DNA from: Cervus elaphus
Taxonomy: Eukaryota > Chordata > Mammalia > Artiodactyla > Cervidae
Assembly (NCBI RefSeq): GCF_910594005.1
Contig: NC_057820.1
Coordinates: forward strand, 1,369,001-1,433,000
DNA: 64,000 nucleotides
Direction: 5' to 3'
Part shown: one piece after another, positions 1 through 9,985 of the stretch
How the letters are laid out: each line of letters starts with the position of its first letter
Numbering within the stretch: position 1 is the stretch's first letter
Position numbers and translations under genes: made by a program
Notes under the pieces: generated by a model
The model's input: only the letters and a program-made list of their open reading frames with translations
What the model was told of the DNA's origin: nothing
The model's database searches: none

Positions 1-744
1 ACATTTTTCTGCATTACTGAAGAGAAGAAAAATTTCAAGTAAATTCTTGATTCCAAGGTAGGGCAGAGGGGAAAAAAAGGAACAAAAAAAGGTCACTTGT
101 GAGGAGTGAATAGCAAAGTCTTACAGGAAATTTATTGCGACAGATTTTTCAAGCATATTAAGATATACTTAATAAATACAAAATGCTAAATGACATACAA
201 ATATAGTAACAGGCAAAACATACTTGTTCGACAAATTAACTGTCAAGGCCCATCTGTCACCTAAACATACCCATTTTCTGACAGTTATACCTAAAAAAAA
301 CCTCTATAGGACCACTTAAAATGTACAGTTGTTAGATAGGCATTCCACAATAACAAGCAGGTAACACATTCTTGAAACAGTAATATTTCTTGAAAGTAGT
401 GTCTCAATCTTCTCTTGCCTCCATAAAGCTTACTTAGTATGTAACACAGGCCACATATAAAGCAGGCCACCAAGAAGCATTTGATGTAATAACTGATAAA
501 TAGGTTACTTCAAATTATTTTACCTCAACTCCTAAAATAATTCCTATTTGTCCAAATACCACGCTTATATCCCAACCAATACAATCCAACATTTAAGGAT
601 TTGCATACTTAAGAAATTAAAAGTGTTATACATCATCTGAGCAATCATTCTCACAGAATTTTGAAATTTCATTTGAAAGTCAGTCATGATATATTCAGTC
701 ACACTGATGTCAAAGCACTGCTGAGATCTGTCCTGCAGAAACGT
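1..744 (-). other. unique AT-rich DNA, possible minus-strand 3' UTR end
   Basis: No interspersed repeat or convincing coding region is recognised here. Read on the minus strand the segment looks like a 3' UTR: it is AT-rich, non-repetitive and ends with AATAAA (complement of 131-136) followed by TTTCCTGTAAG. A 60-codon minus-strand reading frame at 291-473 has no family resemblance and is probably chance. It lies downstream of HAUS3 on the same strand, beyond a large repeat block, so it may be a distal HAUS3 3' UTR or an unrelated transcript. That assignment is inference. Confidence 0.35.
131..136 (-). terminator. candidate poly(A) signal AATAAA (minus strand)
   Basis: The plus strand reads TTTATT, giving AATAAA on the minus strand, in unique sequence. 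A plausible cleavage site lies 15-20 bases downstream. No transcript can be confirmed from sequence alone. Confidence 0.35.
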
Positions 745-1925
745 CGCATCCCTCAGTTCAGTTCAGTCGCTCAGTCATGTCCAACTCCTTGCATTCCCAT
801 GGACTGCAGCACACCAGGCTTTACTGTCCATCACCAACTCCCAGAGCTTGATCAAACTCACGCCCATTGAGTCGCTGATGCAATCCACCCATCTCATCCT
901 CTGTCGTCCCCTTCTCCTACTGCCTTCAATCTTCTCCACCATCAGGGTCTTTTCTAAGGAGTCAGTTCTTTCCATCAAGTGGCCAAAGTATTGGAGCTTC
1001 AGCATCAGTCCTTCCAATGAATACTCGGGACTGATTTCCTTTAGGATGGACTGCTTGGATCTCCTTGCAGTCCAGGGGGCTCTCAAGAGTCTTCTCCAAC
1101 ACCACAGTTCAAAAGCATCAATTCTTCGGTGCTCAGCTTTCTTTACAGTCCTACTCTCACATCCATACATGATTACTGGAAAAATCATAGCTTTGACTAG
1201 ATGGACCTTTGTTGGCAAAGTAATGTCTCTGCTTTTTAATATGCTGTCTAGGTTGATCATAGCTTTTCTTTCAAGGAGCAAGCATCTTTTAGACTTCAGA
1301 TGGCTGAAGTCATCATCAGCAGTAACTTTGGAGCCCAAGAAAATTAAGTCACTCTTTCCATTGTTTCCCCATCTATTTGCCATGAAGTGGTGGAACCAGA
1401 TGCCATGATCTTAAGTTTTCTGAACATTGAGCTTTAAGCTAACTTTTTCACTCTCCTCTTTCACCCTCATTAAGTGGCCCTTTAGTTCTTTACTTTCTGC
1501 CATAAGGGTGGTGTCATCTGCATATCTGAGGTTATTGATATTTCTCCCGGCAATCTTGATTCCGGCTTGTGCTTCATCCAACCCGGCATTTTGCATGATG
1601 TATTCTGCATATAAGTTAAGCAGGGTGACAATATATACAGCCTTGACATACTCCTTTCCCAATTTGGAACCAGTCTGTTGTTCCATATCCAGTTCTAACT
1701 GTTGCTTCTTGACCTGCATACAGATTTCTCAGGAGGAAGGTAAGGTGGTCTGGTATTCCCATCTCTTAAAAGAATTTTCAACAGTTTACTGTGATCTACA
1801 CAGTCAAAGGCTTTGACATAAACAATAAAGCAGATGTTTTTCTGGAATTCTGTTGCTTTTTCAATGATCCAGCAGATGTTGGCAATTTGATCTCTGGTTC
1901 CTCTGCCTTTACCCTCGGTAAGGGA
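745..1925 (-). mobile_element. BovB (RTE-type) LINE fragment
   Basis: The minus strand encodes pieces of the BovB reverse-transcriptase C-terminal region in two main frames (775-1383 and 1411-1719). It includes the family-typical blocks around VMYGCES, FELWCWRRLL and RRGRQRMRW. The plus-strand left end carries the BovB 3' tail (GTTCAGTCGCTCAGTC). Frameshifts separate the pieces, so it is 5'-truncated and dead. BovB is a horizontally acquired, highly repeated ruminant LINE. Confidence 0.9.
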
Positions 1926-1969
1926 GCCCTCTAAGTGCCTGAAAAGGCAGAGCTACGGAGAAAGACTAC

Positions 1970-1984
1970 CCAAAGAGGACTTCT
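1970..1984. repeat. target-site duplication, U6 retrocopy (left)
   Basis: CCAAAGAGGACTTCT is repeated exactly at 2111-2125 on the other side of the U6 copy, as left by L1 target-primed reverse transcription. Confidence 0.85.
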
Positions 1985-2004
1985 TTTTCTCTTTTTTTTT
2001 TTCA

Positions 2005-2054
2005 AAAAATATGGAACGCTTCACGAATTTGCGTGTCATCCTTGCGCAGGGGCC

Positions 2055-2100
<46 letters not shown>

Positions 2101-2111
2101 AAAGCGAGCAC
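2005..2111 (-). ncRNA. U6 spliceosomal snRNA retrocopy
   Basis: The minus strand gives a full-length 107-nt U6 snRNA, starting GTGCTCGCTT and ending TTCCATATTTTTT. It contains the ACAGAGA box (5' splice-site pairing) and the AGATTAGCATGG region. By recall against mammalian U6 I see one difference, in the 5' stem loop (CTTTGG for CTTCGG). A 15-bp direct repeat, CCAAAGAGGACTTCT, flanks it at 1970-1984 and 2111-2125, and an A-rich tail follows. That marks L1-mediated retroposition. The DNA upstream is repeat flank with no recognisable TATA or PSE, so this is most likely a silent retropseudogene. Confidence 0.88.
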
Positions 2112-2304
2112 CAAAGAGGACTTCTGATTGCCAGCTACCAGAGGATTGAAAAAAAGACTCTGATATGGCCACAACTCCTGTGGCTGACGCAGTCCGTGTC
2201 CCTGCACACTTGGTGCTGCCAGGGTCCCCTGCACCACCTTCACAATCAACCCTCACTGGGGCAGAGCTGCCAAAGGCAAAAAAAGGTCTTGCGTCTATGC
2301 ATGT

Positions 2305-2430
2305 GGGATCACTTGTCGTATCCAACTCTTTGTCATCCTGTGGACTGTGGCCTACCAAGCCTGTCAGGGGAGTTCTCCAGGCAAGAATACCGGAGTGTAT
2401 CGGCCAATACTGGCTGCCATACCCTCCTAG
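2305..2430 (-). mobile_element. Bov-tA-like SINE fragment
   Basis: Plus strand reads GTATCCAACTCTTTG and then GCAAGAATACCGGAGTG, the complement of a diverged Bov-tA SINE. It sits inside the L1 5' region. Confidence 0.5.
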
Positions 2431-3810
2431 AGCACTGTATTTCCTGTTGCCCTAGCTGCCAACTCCCGGGTACCTGGTGCTGCTAGAACCCCTGCAACCC
2501 AAGCAGCCGCACCACCTCCACACTTGGCCCTTGCTGGGGCAGACCCAAGTCCTCCAGGGCAGCCTCAGGAGCAAACCCCAGTGGATGACCCACCTGTAGA
2601 GGTGGAAATAAAACCACAATTGAAATCCAGGGGCAGTGTAGCTAAGGAAGAAGATCCAAAACCTTCCCACCAGCTATTTCAAGCTGCAGATTAAATCCAC
2701 ATGATCCACTAGGCAGACTGTCTATGGAATATACAAAAGAGTACTAAGAGCTCCCACAAAAGAAAACACGCTGGTTCTGAGAGCTGAGGACACAGAGGCA
2801 AGCACACACAGAAGCAGGACCAGATTGGAATCTGAGCTGCTCCCTCAGCAGGTCGTGACGAGCAGTGCTAGAGGGCACCCTAGTGAGGGGAGGTGGGCTG
2901 TGACTCCCAGCGAGGGAAAGGACCCTGACAGCCATGACCAGAAAAACAGTTTTTATGATGTTTTGACTTGCTCTGTAGTTTCAAGTTTTTTTCCTTCCTC
3001 CCCTCGCCCCGCCCCCAATGTAGCTGTTATTGGCACTGTGAAGTCTGATAAGCTTTTTAGTTTTTTTTTTTTAATGAACTTTTTATTGTTGCTATAAACC
3101 TCTGCCTCTACATTGGGCTTTTGCAGTTCTGTAGTTTTTTCTTTCCTTTTTTTCGATTTTTTAAAACCTATTACTTTTTCTACATTTATTCCTTTGTTAG
3201 CTCTTCCTACTGTTCTTTTCCCCTTGCAGTTAATCATTAATGTATATAAATCTTATCTACCTCTATTTAACTTTGCATATCTATTCTTTTTTTTCTTTCC
3301 TTTCCTCTCAACATATTTGTGAGTTTTGTTTTCATTGCTTTATTCCCTACTTGGCACCTTGCTTTAGTTTTGTTTTCCAGTCTGTGTTTTAGTTAGTTCT
3401 TAACTAGTAGATTAACTTTAGGTTTCCTTTGTTCGCCAGGTCAATCTATTGTACTTTATCTTTGTTGGACTGTTTTGATTTTGCTTATCAGTGTGTATGT
3501 GTGTATTCCGTTATTTTATATTATTATTGGCCTGATTTTGTAACTGCCATCTTTGTCTGGGGTTCATCTTTGGTTTCTAGTTTTTGGGTACTTGTTTTAA
3601 TCTCACTTCATACCATAACAAACCACTTGTGGAATCTTCATTCCTGCCCAGAGATCAAGCCCTGAGCCTTTGGAGTGGAAGTACTGACTCCAAGACCCTA
3701 GACTACCAGAGAACTAACCCTAGGGAATATCAAATAGTGAGAACTCCTACAAAGGAAACTACTTGAATACAAGACCCAACATTACCCAACCACCAGTAGC
3801 ACCCTGAAGG

Positions 3811-4960
3811 ATGCCTCATCCAAACAACAAAGAAAACAAAAATACAAACCTAATCACCAGCAGACAGGATTACCACCTCACTCGACCTTGGCCATCACAG
3901 GAAAAATTTAAAAATCTCAGCACAAATCTCACCCTATCTGAAGCTTACACAAACCACTGCACCAACCTTGGCAGGGCAGAAACCAAAAGGAACAAAGAAT
4001 TCAACCTTGAAGCCTCGGAAAAGGAGACCTCATACACAGTAAGTTTAAAAAACAAAATAATGAAAGGGCAGAGAAACAAAGCTAGAAACACCTAAGTCCA
4101 AATAAATGAAGAGGAAATCGGCAAACTACCTGAAAAAGAATTCAGAATGATAGTAAAGATGATCAAAAACCTTGAAAACAGAATGGAGAAAATGCAAAAA
4201 TCAATTAACAAAGACCTAGAAGAATTAAAGAATAAACATACAAACACCACAATTACTGAAATTAAAAATACTCTAGAAGGAATCAACAGCAGAATACATG
4301 AAGCAGAAGAACGGATCAGGGAGCTGGAATACAAAACGATGGAAATAACTTCTGAAGAGCAGAATAAAGTAAAAAGAATGAAAAGAACTGAGGACAGTCT
4401 CAGAGACCTCTGGGACAGTATCAAATGCACCAACATTAGAAATATAGAGATCCCAGAAGAAGAGAAAAAGAAACGGTATGAGAAAAGATTATAGTTGAAA
4501 ATTTCCCCAACATGGAAAAGGAAATAGTCAATCAAGTCCAAGAGGCACAAAGAGTCCCATACAGGCTAAACCCAAGGAGAAACATGCCAAGACACATACT
4601 AATCAAACTAAGATTAAACACACAAAGAAACAATATTAAAAGCAGCAAGGAAAAAGCAACAAGCAACATACAATGGAAACCCCATATGATTAACAGCTGA
4701 TCTTTCAGCAGAAACTCTGCAGGCCAGAAGGGAATGGCAGGATATATTTAAAGTACTGAAAGGGAAAAATCTACAACCAAGATTGCTGTACCCGGCAAGG
4801 ATCTCATTCAAAATTGATGGAGAAATCAAAAGCTTTTCAGACAAGCAAAAGTTAAGAGAATTCAGTACTACCAAACCAGATTTACAACAAATGTTAATGG
4901 GACTTATAGAGTCAAGAAATATAAGAAAATATAAGAAAAAATCTACAAAATCAAACCCCA
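3811..4960 (+). pseudogene. L1 ORF1 (RNA-binding protein) remnant
   Basis: Three reading frames in turn (3811-4095, 4147-4494, 4512-4700, then about 4783-4960) match L1 ORF1p. There is a coiled coil with heptads around ENRMEKMQKSINKDLEELK, followed by the RRM-like and C-terminal region with PRRNMPRHILIKL. Normal ORF1p is one protein of about 330 residues that trimerises and coats L1 RNA. Here stops and frameshifts break it, so no product is expected. Confidence 0.8.
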
Positions 4961-4973
4961 AACAATTAAGAAA

Positions 4974-5712
4974 ATGGCAATAGGAACATATAAATCAATA
5001 ACTACTTTAAATGTAAACAGATTAAATGCTCCAACCAAAAGACACAGACTGGCTGAATGCATACAAATATATATATGCTGTCTACAAGACACCCACTTCA
5101 GACCTAGACACATACAGACTGAAAGTGAGAGGGAAAAATACATTCCATGCAAACGGAAAGCAAAAGAAAGCTGGAGAAGCAATCCTCATATCAGACAAAA
5201 CAAACCTGAAAATAAAAAATATTACAAGAGATAAGGAAAGATACTACATAATGATCAAGGGATCAATCCAAGAGGAAGACATAACAATTGTAAATATCTA
5301 TGCACCCAACATAGGAGCACCTCAATACATAAGACAAACACTAACAGACATAAAGGGAGAAACTGACAGTAACCCAATAATGGTAGGAGACTTTAACACC
5401 CCACTCACACCAATGCACAGATCATCAAAACAGAAAATTAATAAGGAAACACAAATCCTAAATGATATATTAGATGAGATGGATCTCACTGAAATCTTCA
5501 GGACATTCCATCCAAATGCAGGAGAATACACCTTCTTCTCAAGTGCACATGGAACATTCTCCAGGATAGACCACATCTTGGGTCACAAATCAAACCTCAG
5601 TAAATTTAAGACAACTGAAATTGTATCAAGCATCTTTTCCAGCCACAACGCCATGAGACTAGATATCAATTACAAGAAAAAAACTGTAAAAAACACAAAC
5701 ACATGCAGATGA
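4974..5712 (+). pseudogene. L1 ORF2 endonuclease-domain remnant
   Basis: An AP-endonuclease-like domain of L1 ORF2. The pieces around INIYAP-type (VNIYAPN), GDFNTPL and SRIDHILG motifs are visible between about 5290 and 5590. The domain nicks target DNA at TT/AAAA-type sites. The beginning is split between two frames (4974-5234 and 5026-5712) and the reading stops at 5712, so it is inactive. Confidence 0.8.
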
Positions 5713-6217
5713 AACAATACATTTGTAAATAACCAACAGGTTACTGAAGGAATCAAAAGGGAAATCAAAAAATTTCTAGAAAGAAATGACAATGAAAACA
5801 TGACAAATCAAAACCTTTGGGATGCAGCAAAACCAGTTCTAAGAAGGAAGTTTATAGCAATACAATCCTCCCTCAAGAAACAAGAAAAATCTTGAATAGA
5901 CAACCTAAATTAACACCTAAAACAATTGGAAAAAGAACCAAAAAACCCCCAAGTTAGCAGAAAGAAAGAAATCATGAAGATCAGAGCAGAAATAAATGAA
6001 AAAGAAATGAAAGAAACAGCAGTAAATATTAATAAAACTAAAAGCTGGTTCTTTGAGAAGATAAACAAAACTGACAAACCTTTAGCCAGACTCATCCAGG
6101 AAAAAAGAGAAGAATCAAGTCAACAAAATTAGAAATGAAAAAGGAAAGGCTACAATAGACAATGGAAAAATACAAAGGATTATAAGAGACTATTATGAAC
6201 AACTATATGGCAATAAA

Positions 6218-8960
6218 ATGGACAGATTCATAGTAAAGTTCAATCTTCCAAGACTGAACCAAGAAGAAATAGAAATTATGAACCACCCAATGACAAGCAC
6301 TGAAATTGAAGCTGTGATCAAAAATCTCCCCAAAAATCAAAAGCCCAGGAGCAGATGGCTTCACAGGAGAATTCTATCAACATGTAGAGAAGAGCTAATG
6401 CCTATCCTTCTAAAACTCTTCCAAAAAATTGCAGCGGAAGGAATACTTCCAAACTCATTCTACAAGACCACCATCACCCTGATACCAAAATCAGACAAAG
6501 ACAACACACACAAAAAAGAAAACTACAGGCCAATATCACTGATGAACATACATGCAAAAATCCTCAACAAAATTTTAGCAATTAAAAAGCTCATACACCA
6601 TATTCAAGTTGGGTTTATTCCAGGGATGCAAGGATTCTTCAATATGTGCAAATCAATCAGTGTGATACACCATATTAACAAACTGAAAGATAAAAACCAT
6701 ACAATAATCTCAATAGATGTACAAAAAGCCCTTAACAAAATTCAGCACCCATTTATGATTAAAACTCTTCAAAAAATGGGCACAGAAGGAACCTACCTCA
6801 ACACAGTAAAGACCATATATCATAAGCCTACAGCAAACAGTATTCTCAATGGTGAAAAACTGAAAGCATTCCCCCTAAGATCGGGAGGAAGACTAGGGTA
6901 TCCGATTTTCACCACTATTATTCAACATAGTTCTGCAAGTCCTAGCTACAGCAGAGAAGAAAAAGAAATAAAAGGAATCCAGATCAGAAAAGAAGTAAAG
7001 CTCTGTTTGCAGATGACATGATACTGTACGTAGAAAACCCTAAAGACACTATCAGAAATGCCCTAGAGCTAATCAGTGAATCTAGCAAAATCACAGGATA
7101 CACAATCAATACACAGGTATCATTTGCATTTCTATATACTAACGATGAAAAATCAGAAAAAGAAATTAAGGAATCAATCCCATTCACCATTACAACAGAA
7201 AGAATAAAACATCTAGGAATAAACTTACCTAAGAAGACAAAAGTGGAGAAGGAAGTGGCAACCCACTCCAGTATTCTTGCCTAGAGAATCCTGTGGACAG
7301 AGGAGCCTGGCGGGCTGCTGTCCATAGGGTCGCATAGAGTCAGACATGACTGAAGCGACCTAGCATGCATGCATGCGTCGGAGAAGGAAATGGCAACCCA
7401 CTCCAGTGTTCTTGCCTGGAGAATCCCAGGGACGGAGGAGCCTGGTGGGCTGCCGTCTGTGGGGTCGCACAGAGTCGGATGACTGAAGCGACAGCTGTAG
7501 CAGCAGCAGCGCCACAAGGTGAAAACAGAGGTCACTAACTACCAACCCCCAAAGGGCTCCACTTCCACTTAAACCAAGCTCATGCGCGTTATGTCTGAGC
7601 TTTTTTTTATTTTTGTCTTCATTCATATCTGGGTAGTTTTCCCTGCTTTCCAATAAAGTTCTTCTATGAGGGCGTAAAAAAAAAAAAAGACAAAAGAACT
7701 GTACACAGAAAATTATAAGACACTGATGAAAGAAATCAAAGACGACATAAACAGAGGGAGAGATATTCCATGTTCCTGGGTAGGAAGAATCAATATTGTG
7801 AAAATGACTATACTACTAAACACAATCTACAGAGTCAATGTGATCCCTATCAAATTACCAATGGCATTTTTCACAGACCTAGAACAAAACACTTCACAAT
7901 TCACATGGAAACACAAAAGACCTCCAACAGCCAAAGCAGTCTTGAGAAAGAAGACTGGAGCTGGAGGAAGCAACCTTCCTGACTTCAGGTTATCTTACAA
8001 AGTTGCAGGCATCACGATAGTGTGGTACTGGGACAAAAACAGAAATACAGACCAATGGAACAAGACAGACAGCCCAGAAATAAACCCACACACCTACGGG
8101 TACCTTATCTTTGACAAAGGAGGCAAGAATATACAATGGGGCAAAGACAGCCTCTTCAATAAATGGTGCTGGGAAAACTGGACAGCTACTGTAAAACTGT
8201 AAAAGAATGAAATTAGAACACTTCCTAACACCATACACAAAGATCAACTCAAAATGGATTAAAGATCTAAATATAAGACCAGAAACTATAAAACTCTTAG
8301 AGGAAAACATATGCAGAACACTCGATGACATAAATCAAAGCAAGATCCTCTATGACCCACCTCCTAGAGTAATGGAAAAAAAAAACTAAAGCAAACAAGC
8401 AGGACCTGATTAAACTTAAAAGCTTTTGCACAGCAAATGAAACTATAAGCAAGGTGAAAGAAAAGACAACCCTCAGAATGGGAGAAAATAGCAAATGAAA
8501 CAACTGACAAAGGATTAATTTCCAAAATATACAAGAGGCTCATACAACTCAATACCAGAAAAACAAACAACCCAATCAAAAAAGTAGGAAAAGACCTAAA
8601 AACACATTTCTCCAAAGAAGACATACAGATGGCTAACAAACACATGAAAAGAGCTCAACATCACTCATTATTAAAGTAATGCAAATCAAAACCACAATGA
8701 GATATCACCTCACACCAGTCAGAATGGCCATCATCAAAAAGTCTACAAACAATATATTCTGGAGAGGGTGCGGAGAAAAGGAACACTCTTGTGTTTTTGG
8801 TGGGAATGGAAATTGATACAGCCACTATGGAAGACAACATGGAGATTCCTTAAAAAACTAGAAATAAAACCACCATATGACCCAGCAATCCCACTCCTAG
8901 GCATATACCCTAGGAAAGTAAAATTGAAAAAGACACATGTATTCCATTGTTCACTGCAGC
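6218..8960 (+). pseudogene. L1 ORF2 reverse-transcriptase and C-terminal remnant
   Basis: The reverse-transcriptase region carries the ITLIPKSDKD and YRPISLMNIHAKILNKILA blocks and GFIPGMQ. The catalytic FADD motif is encoded at 7006-7017. That motif is in a different frame from the upstream RT reading (6218-7021) and continues in the 7018-7284 frame, so a frameshift separates them. The C-terminal ORF2 part resumes after the nested insert (7726-8202, 8207-8389, 8768-8974) with SWVGRINIVKM and the W-rich tail. No intact protein can be made. Confidence 0.85.
7244..7686 (+). mobile_element. nested retrocopy: two Bov-tA units plus an mRNA 3' end
   Basis: The insert interrupts the L1 ORF2. Two Bov-tA SINE units (about 7245-7375 and 7379-7510) are followed by about 160 bp of non-SINE sequence. 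That sequence carries AATAAA at about 7652-7657 and ends in a poly(A) run. AAGACAAAAG flanks the whole block (7234-7243 and 7687-7696), and the L1 text is continuous if the block is removed. It therefore looks like one L1-mediated insertion of a chimeric transcript. Confidence 0.75.
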
Positions 8961-9687
8961 ACTATATACAATAACTAGAACATGGAAGCAACCTAGATAT
9001 CCACTGACAGATGAATGGATAAAGAAGCTGTAGTAGATATACCCAATGCAATAGTACTCAGCCATAAAAAGGAACACATTTGAGTCAGTTCTAATGAGGT
9101 GGATGAACCTAGAGCCCATTATACAGAGTGAAGTAAGTCAGAAAGAGAAAGATAAATATCATATACTAATGCATATATACAGAATCTAGAAAAATGGTAC
9201 TGAAGAATTTATTTGCAGGGCAGCAATGGAGAAACAGACATAGAGAACAGACTCATGGACATGGGGGGAGGGGAGGAGAGGGTGAGACGTATGGCGAGAG
9301 TAACATGGAAACTCACACTACCATGTGTAACACAGATGGCCAACAGGAATTTGCTGCGTGTCTCAGGAAACTCAAACAGGGGCTCAGAATCAACCAAGAG
9401 GGGTGGGGTGGGGAGGGAGATTAAAAACAGAGGGGATATCTGTAAACCTATAGCTGATTCATGTTGAGGTCTGACAGAAAACAAAATTCTGTAAAGCAAT
9501 TATTAGAAAGTAAATGAATTTTTTTTAAAAAAAGGTTACCAGGAATAAGTGCCACAAAGCAAATTCTCAAGTTATAAAAAGCACTGGTACTCTGAACAAA
9601 CACATAAGAAATAAACCAAATTATATAATACTCAAAATTCATTAAATGAAATGGTTCATTGACCTCGAACTTAACATTTTCATGGTG

Positions 9688-9693
9688 TTTATT
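9688..9693 (-). terminator. HAUS3: proximal HAUS3 poly(A) signal (AATAAA)
   Basis: The minus strand reads AATAAA about 60 bases past the HAUS3 stop codon (9752-9754), in unique sequence before the L1 tail begins. It is the nearest canonical signal. Use of a more distal site cannot be excluded. Confidence 0.5.
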
Positions 9694-9751
9694 ATCTGTA
9701 TTCTCCTAATATGCAAAGCACATGCAGTGAAGATTTCATTTTTGGCAATTT

Positions 9752-9985
9752 TCAGTCTTCAAGACCAGTGGTCTTAATCTTTGATTGGTTTTCTAAATTC
9801 TCCACAATATTTTTCAGATAATCTTCATCTTTTAAAAAATATACATAGAATTCTCTTTCCACTTGATGCAGCTTATCAGATGCCAAAAGTTTTCTTTTTG
9901 TCTTCACATCAGCAAAAATATCAGTAAGATGATGATTTAGTTTATTTAGCTGAGATTCAACTTGATGAAACTGCTCCGTTAGCTC
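9752..9985 (-). CDS. HAUS3: HAUS3 coding exon 4 (terminal)
   Basis: It follows acceptor CCTTTTAG (9987-9986 = AG) and encodes the last 77 residues, from ELTEQFHQVESQLNKL to the TGA at 9754-9752. The content is coiled coil with a short acidic end. The preceding intron is the longest in the gene, about 7.5 kb, and full of repeats. Confidence 0.95.
   Translation of the reverse strand, partial: ELTEQFHQVESQLNKLNHHLTDIFADVKTKRKLLASDKLHQVEREFYVYFLKDEDYLKNIVENLENQSKIKTTGLED

Larger units (their letters stand above)
2126..9535 (+). mobile_element. long, decayed ruminant L1 LINE
   Basis: A near-full-length L1 in plus orientation. 2126-3800 is a 5' UTR-like stretch with an internally repeated CCCCTGCA-type segment and a small Bov-tA-like insert near 2305-2430. 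ORF1 remains lie at about 3811-4960 and ORF2 remains at about 4974-8960. The 3' UTR ends in an A-rich tail near 9535. Frameshifts and stops break both ORFs. A retrocopy is nested at 7244-7686. The exact 5' border is uncertain because I find no clean target-site duplication. Confidence 0.85.

Noticed and set aside
775..1719. Reverse-transcriptase-like frames as a host gene
   Set aside because: The sequence is the repeated BovB RT C-terminus, found again in this window at 12.5, 58.2, 59.3 and 63.3 kb, with frameshifts.
4000..9500. Active L1 source element
   Set aside because: ORF1 and ORF2 both have several stops and frameshifts, including one just before the FADD motif, and ORF2 is interrupted by a nested retrocopy.
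1..9535. POLN coding exons downstream of HAUS3
   Set aside because: POLN is expected on this side by synteny, but no polymerase motif or plausible exon was found. It probably lies left of the window.
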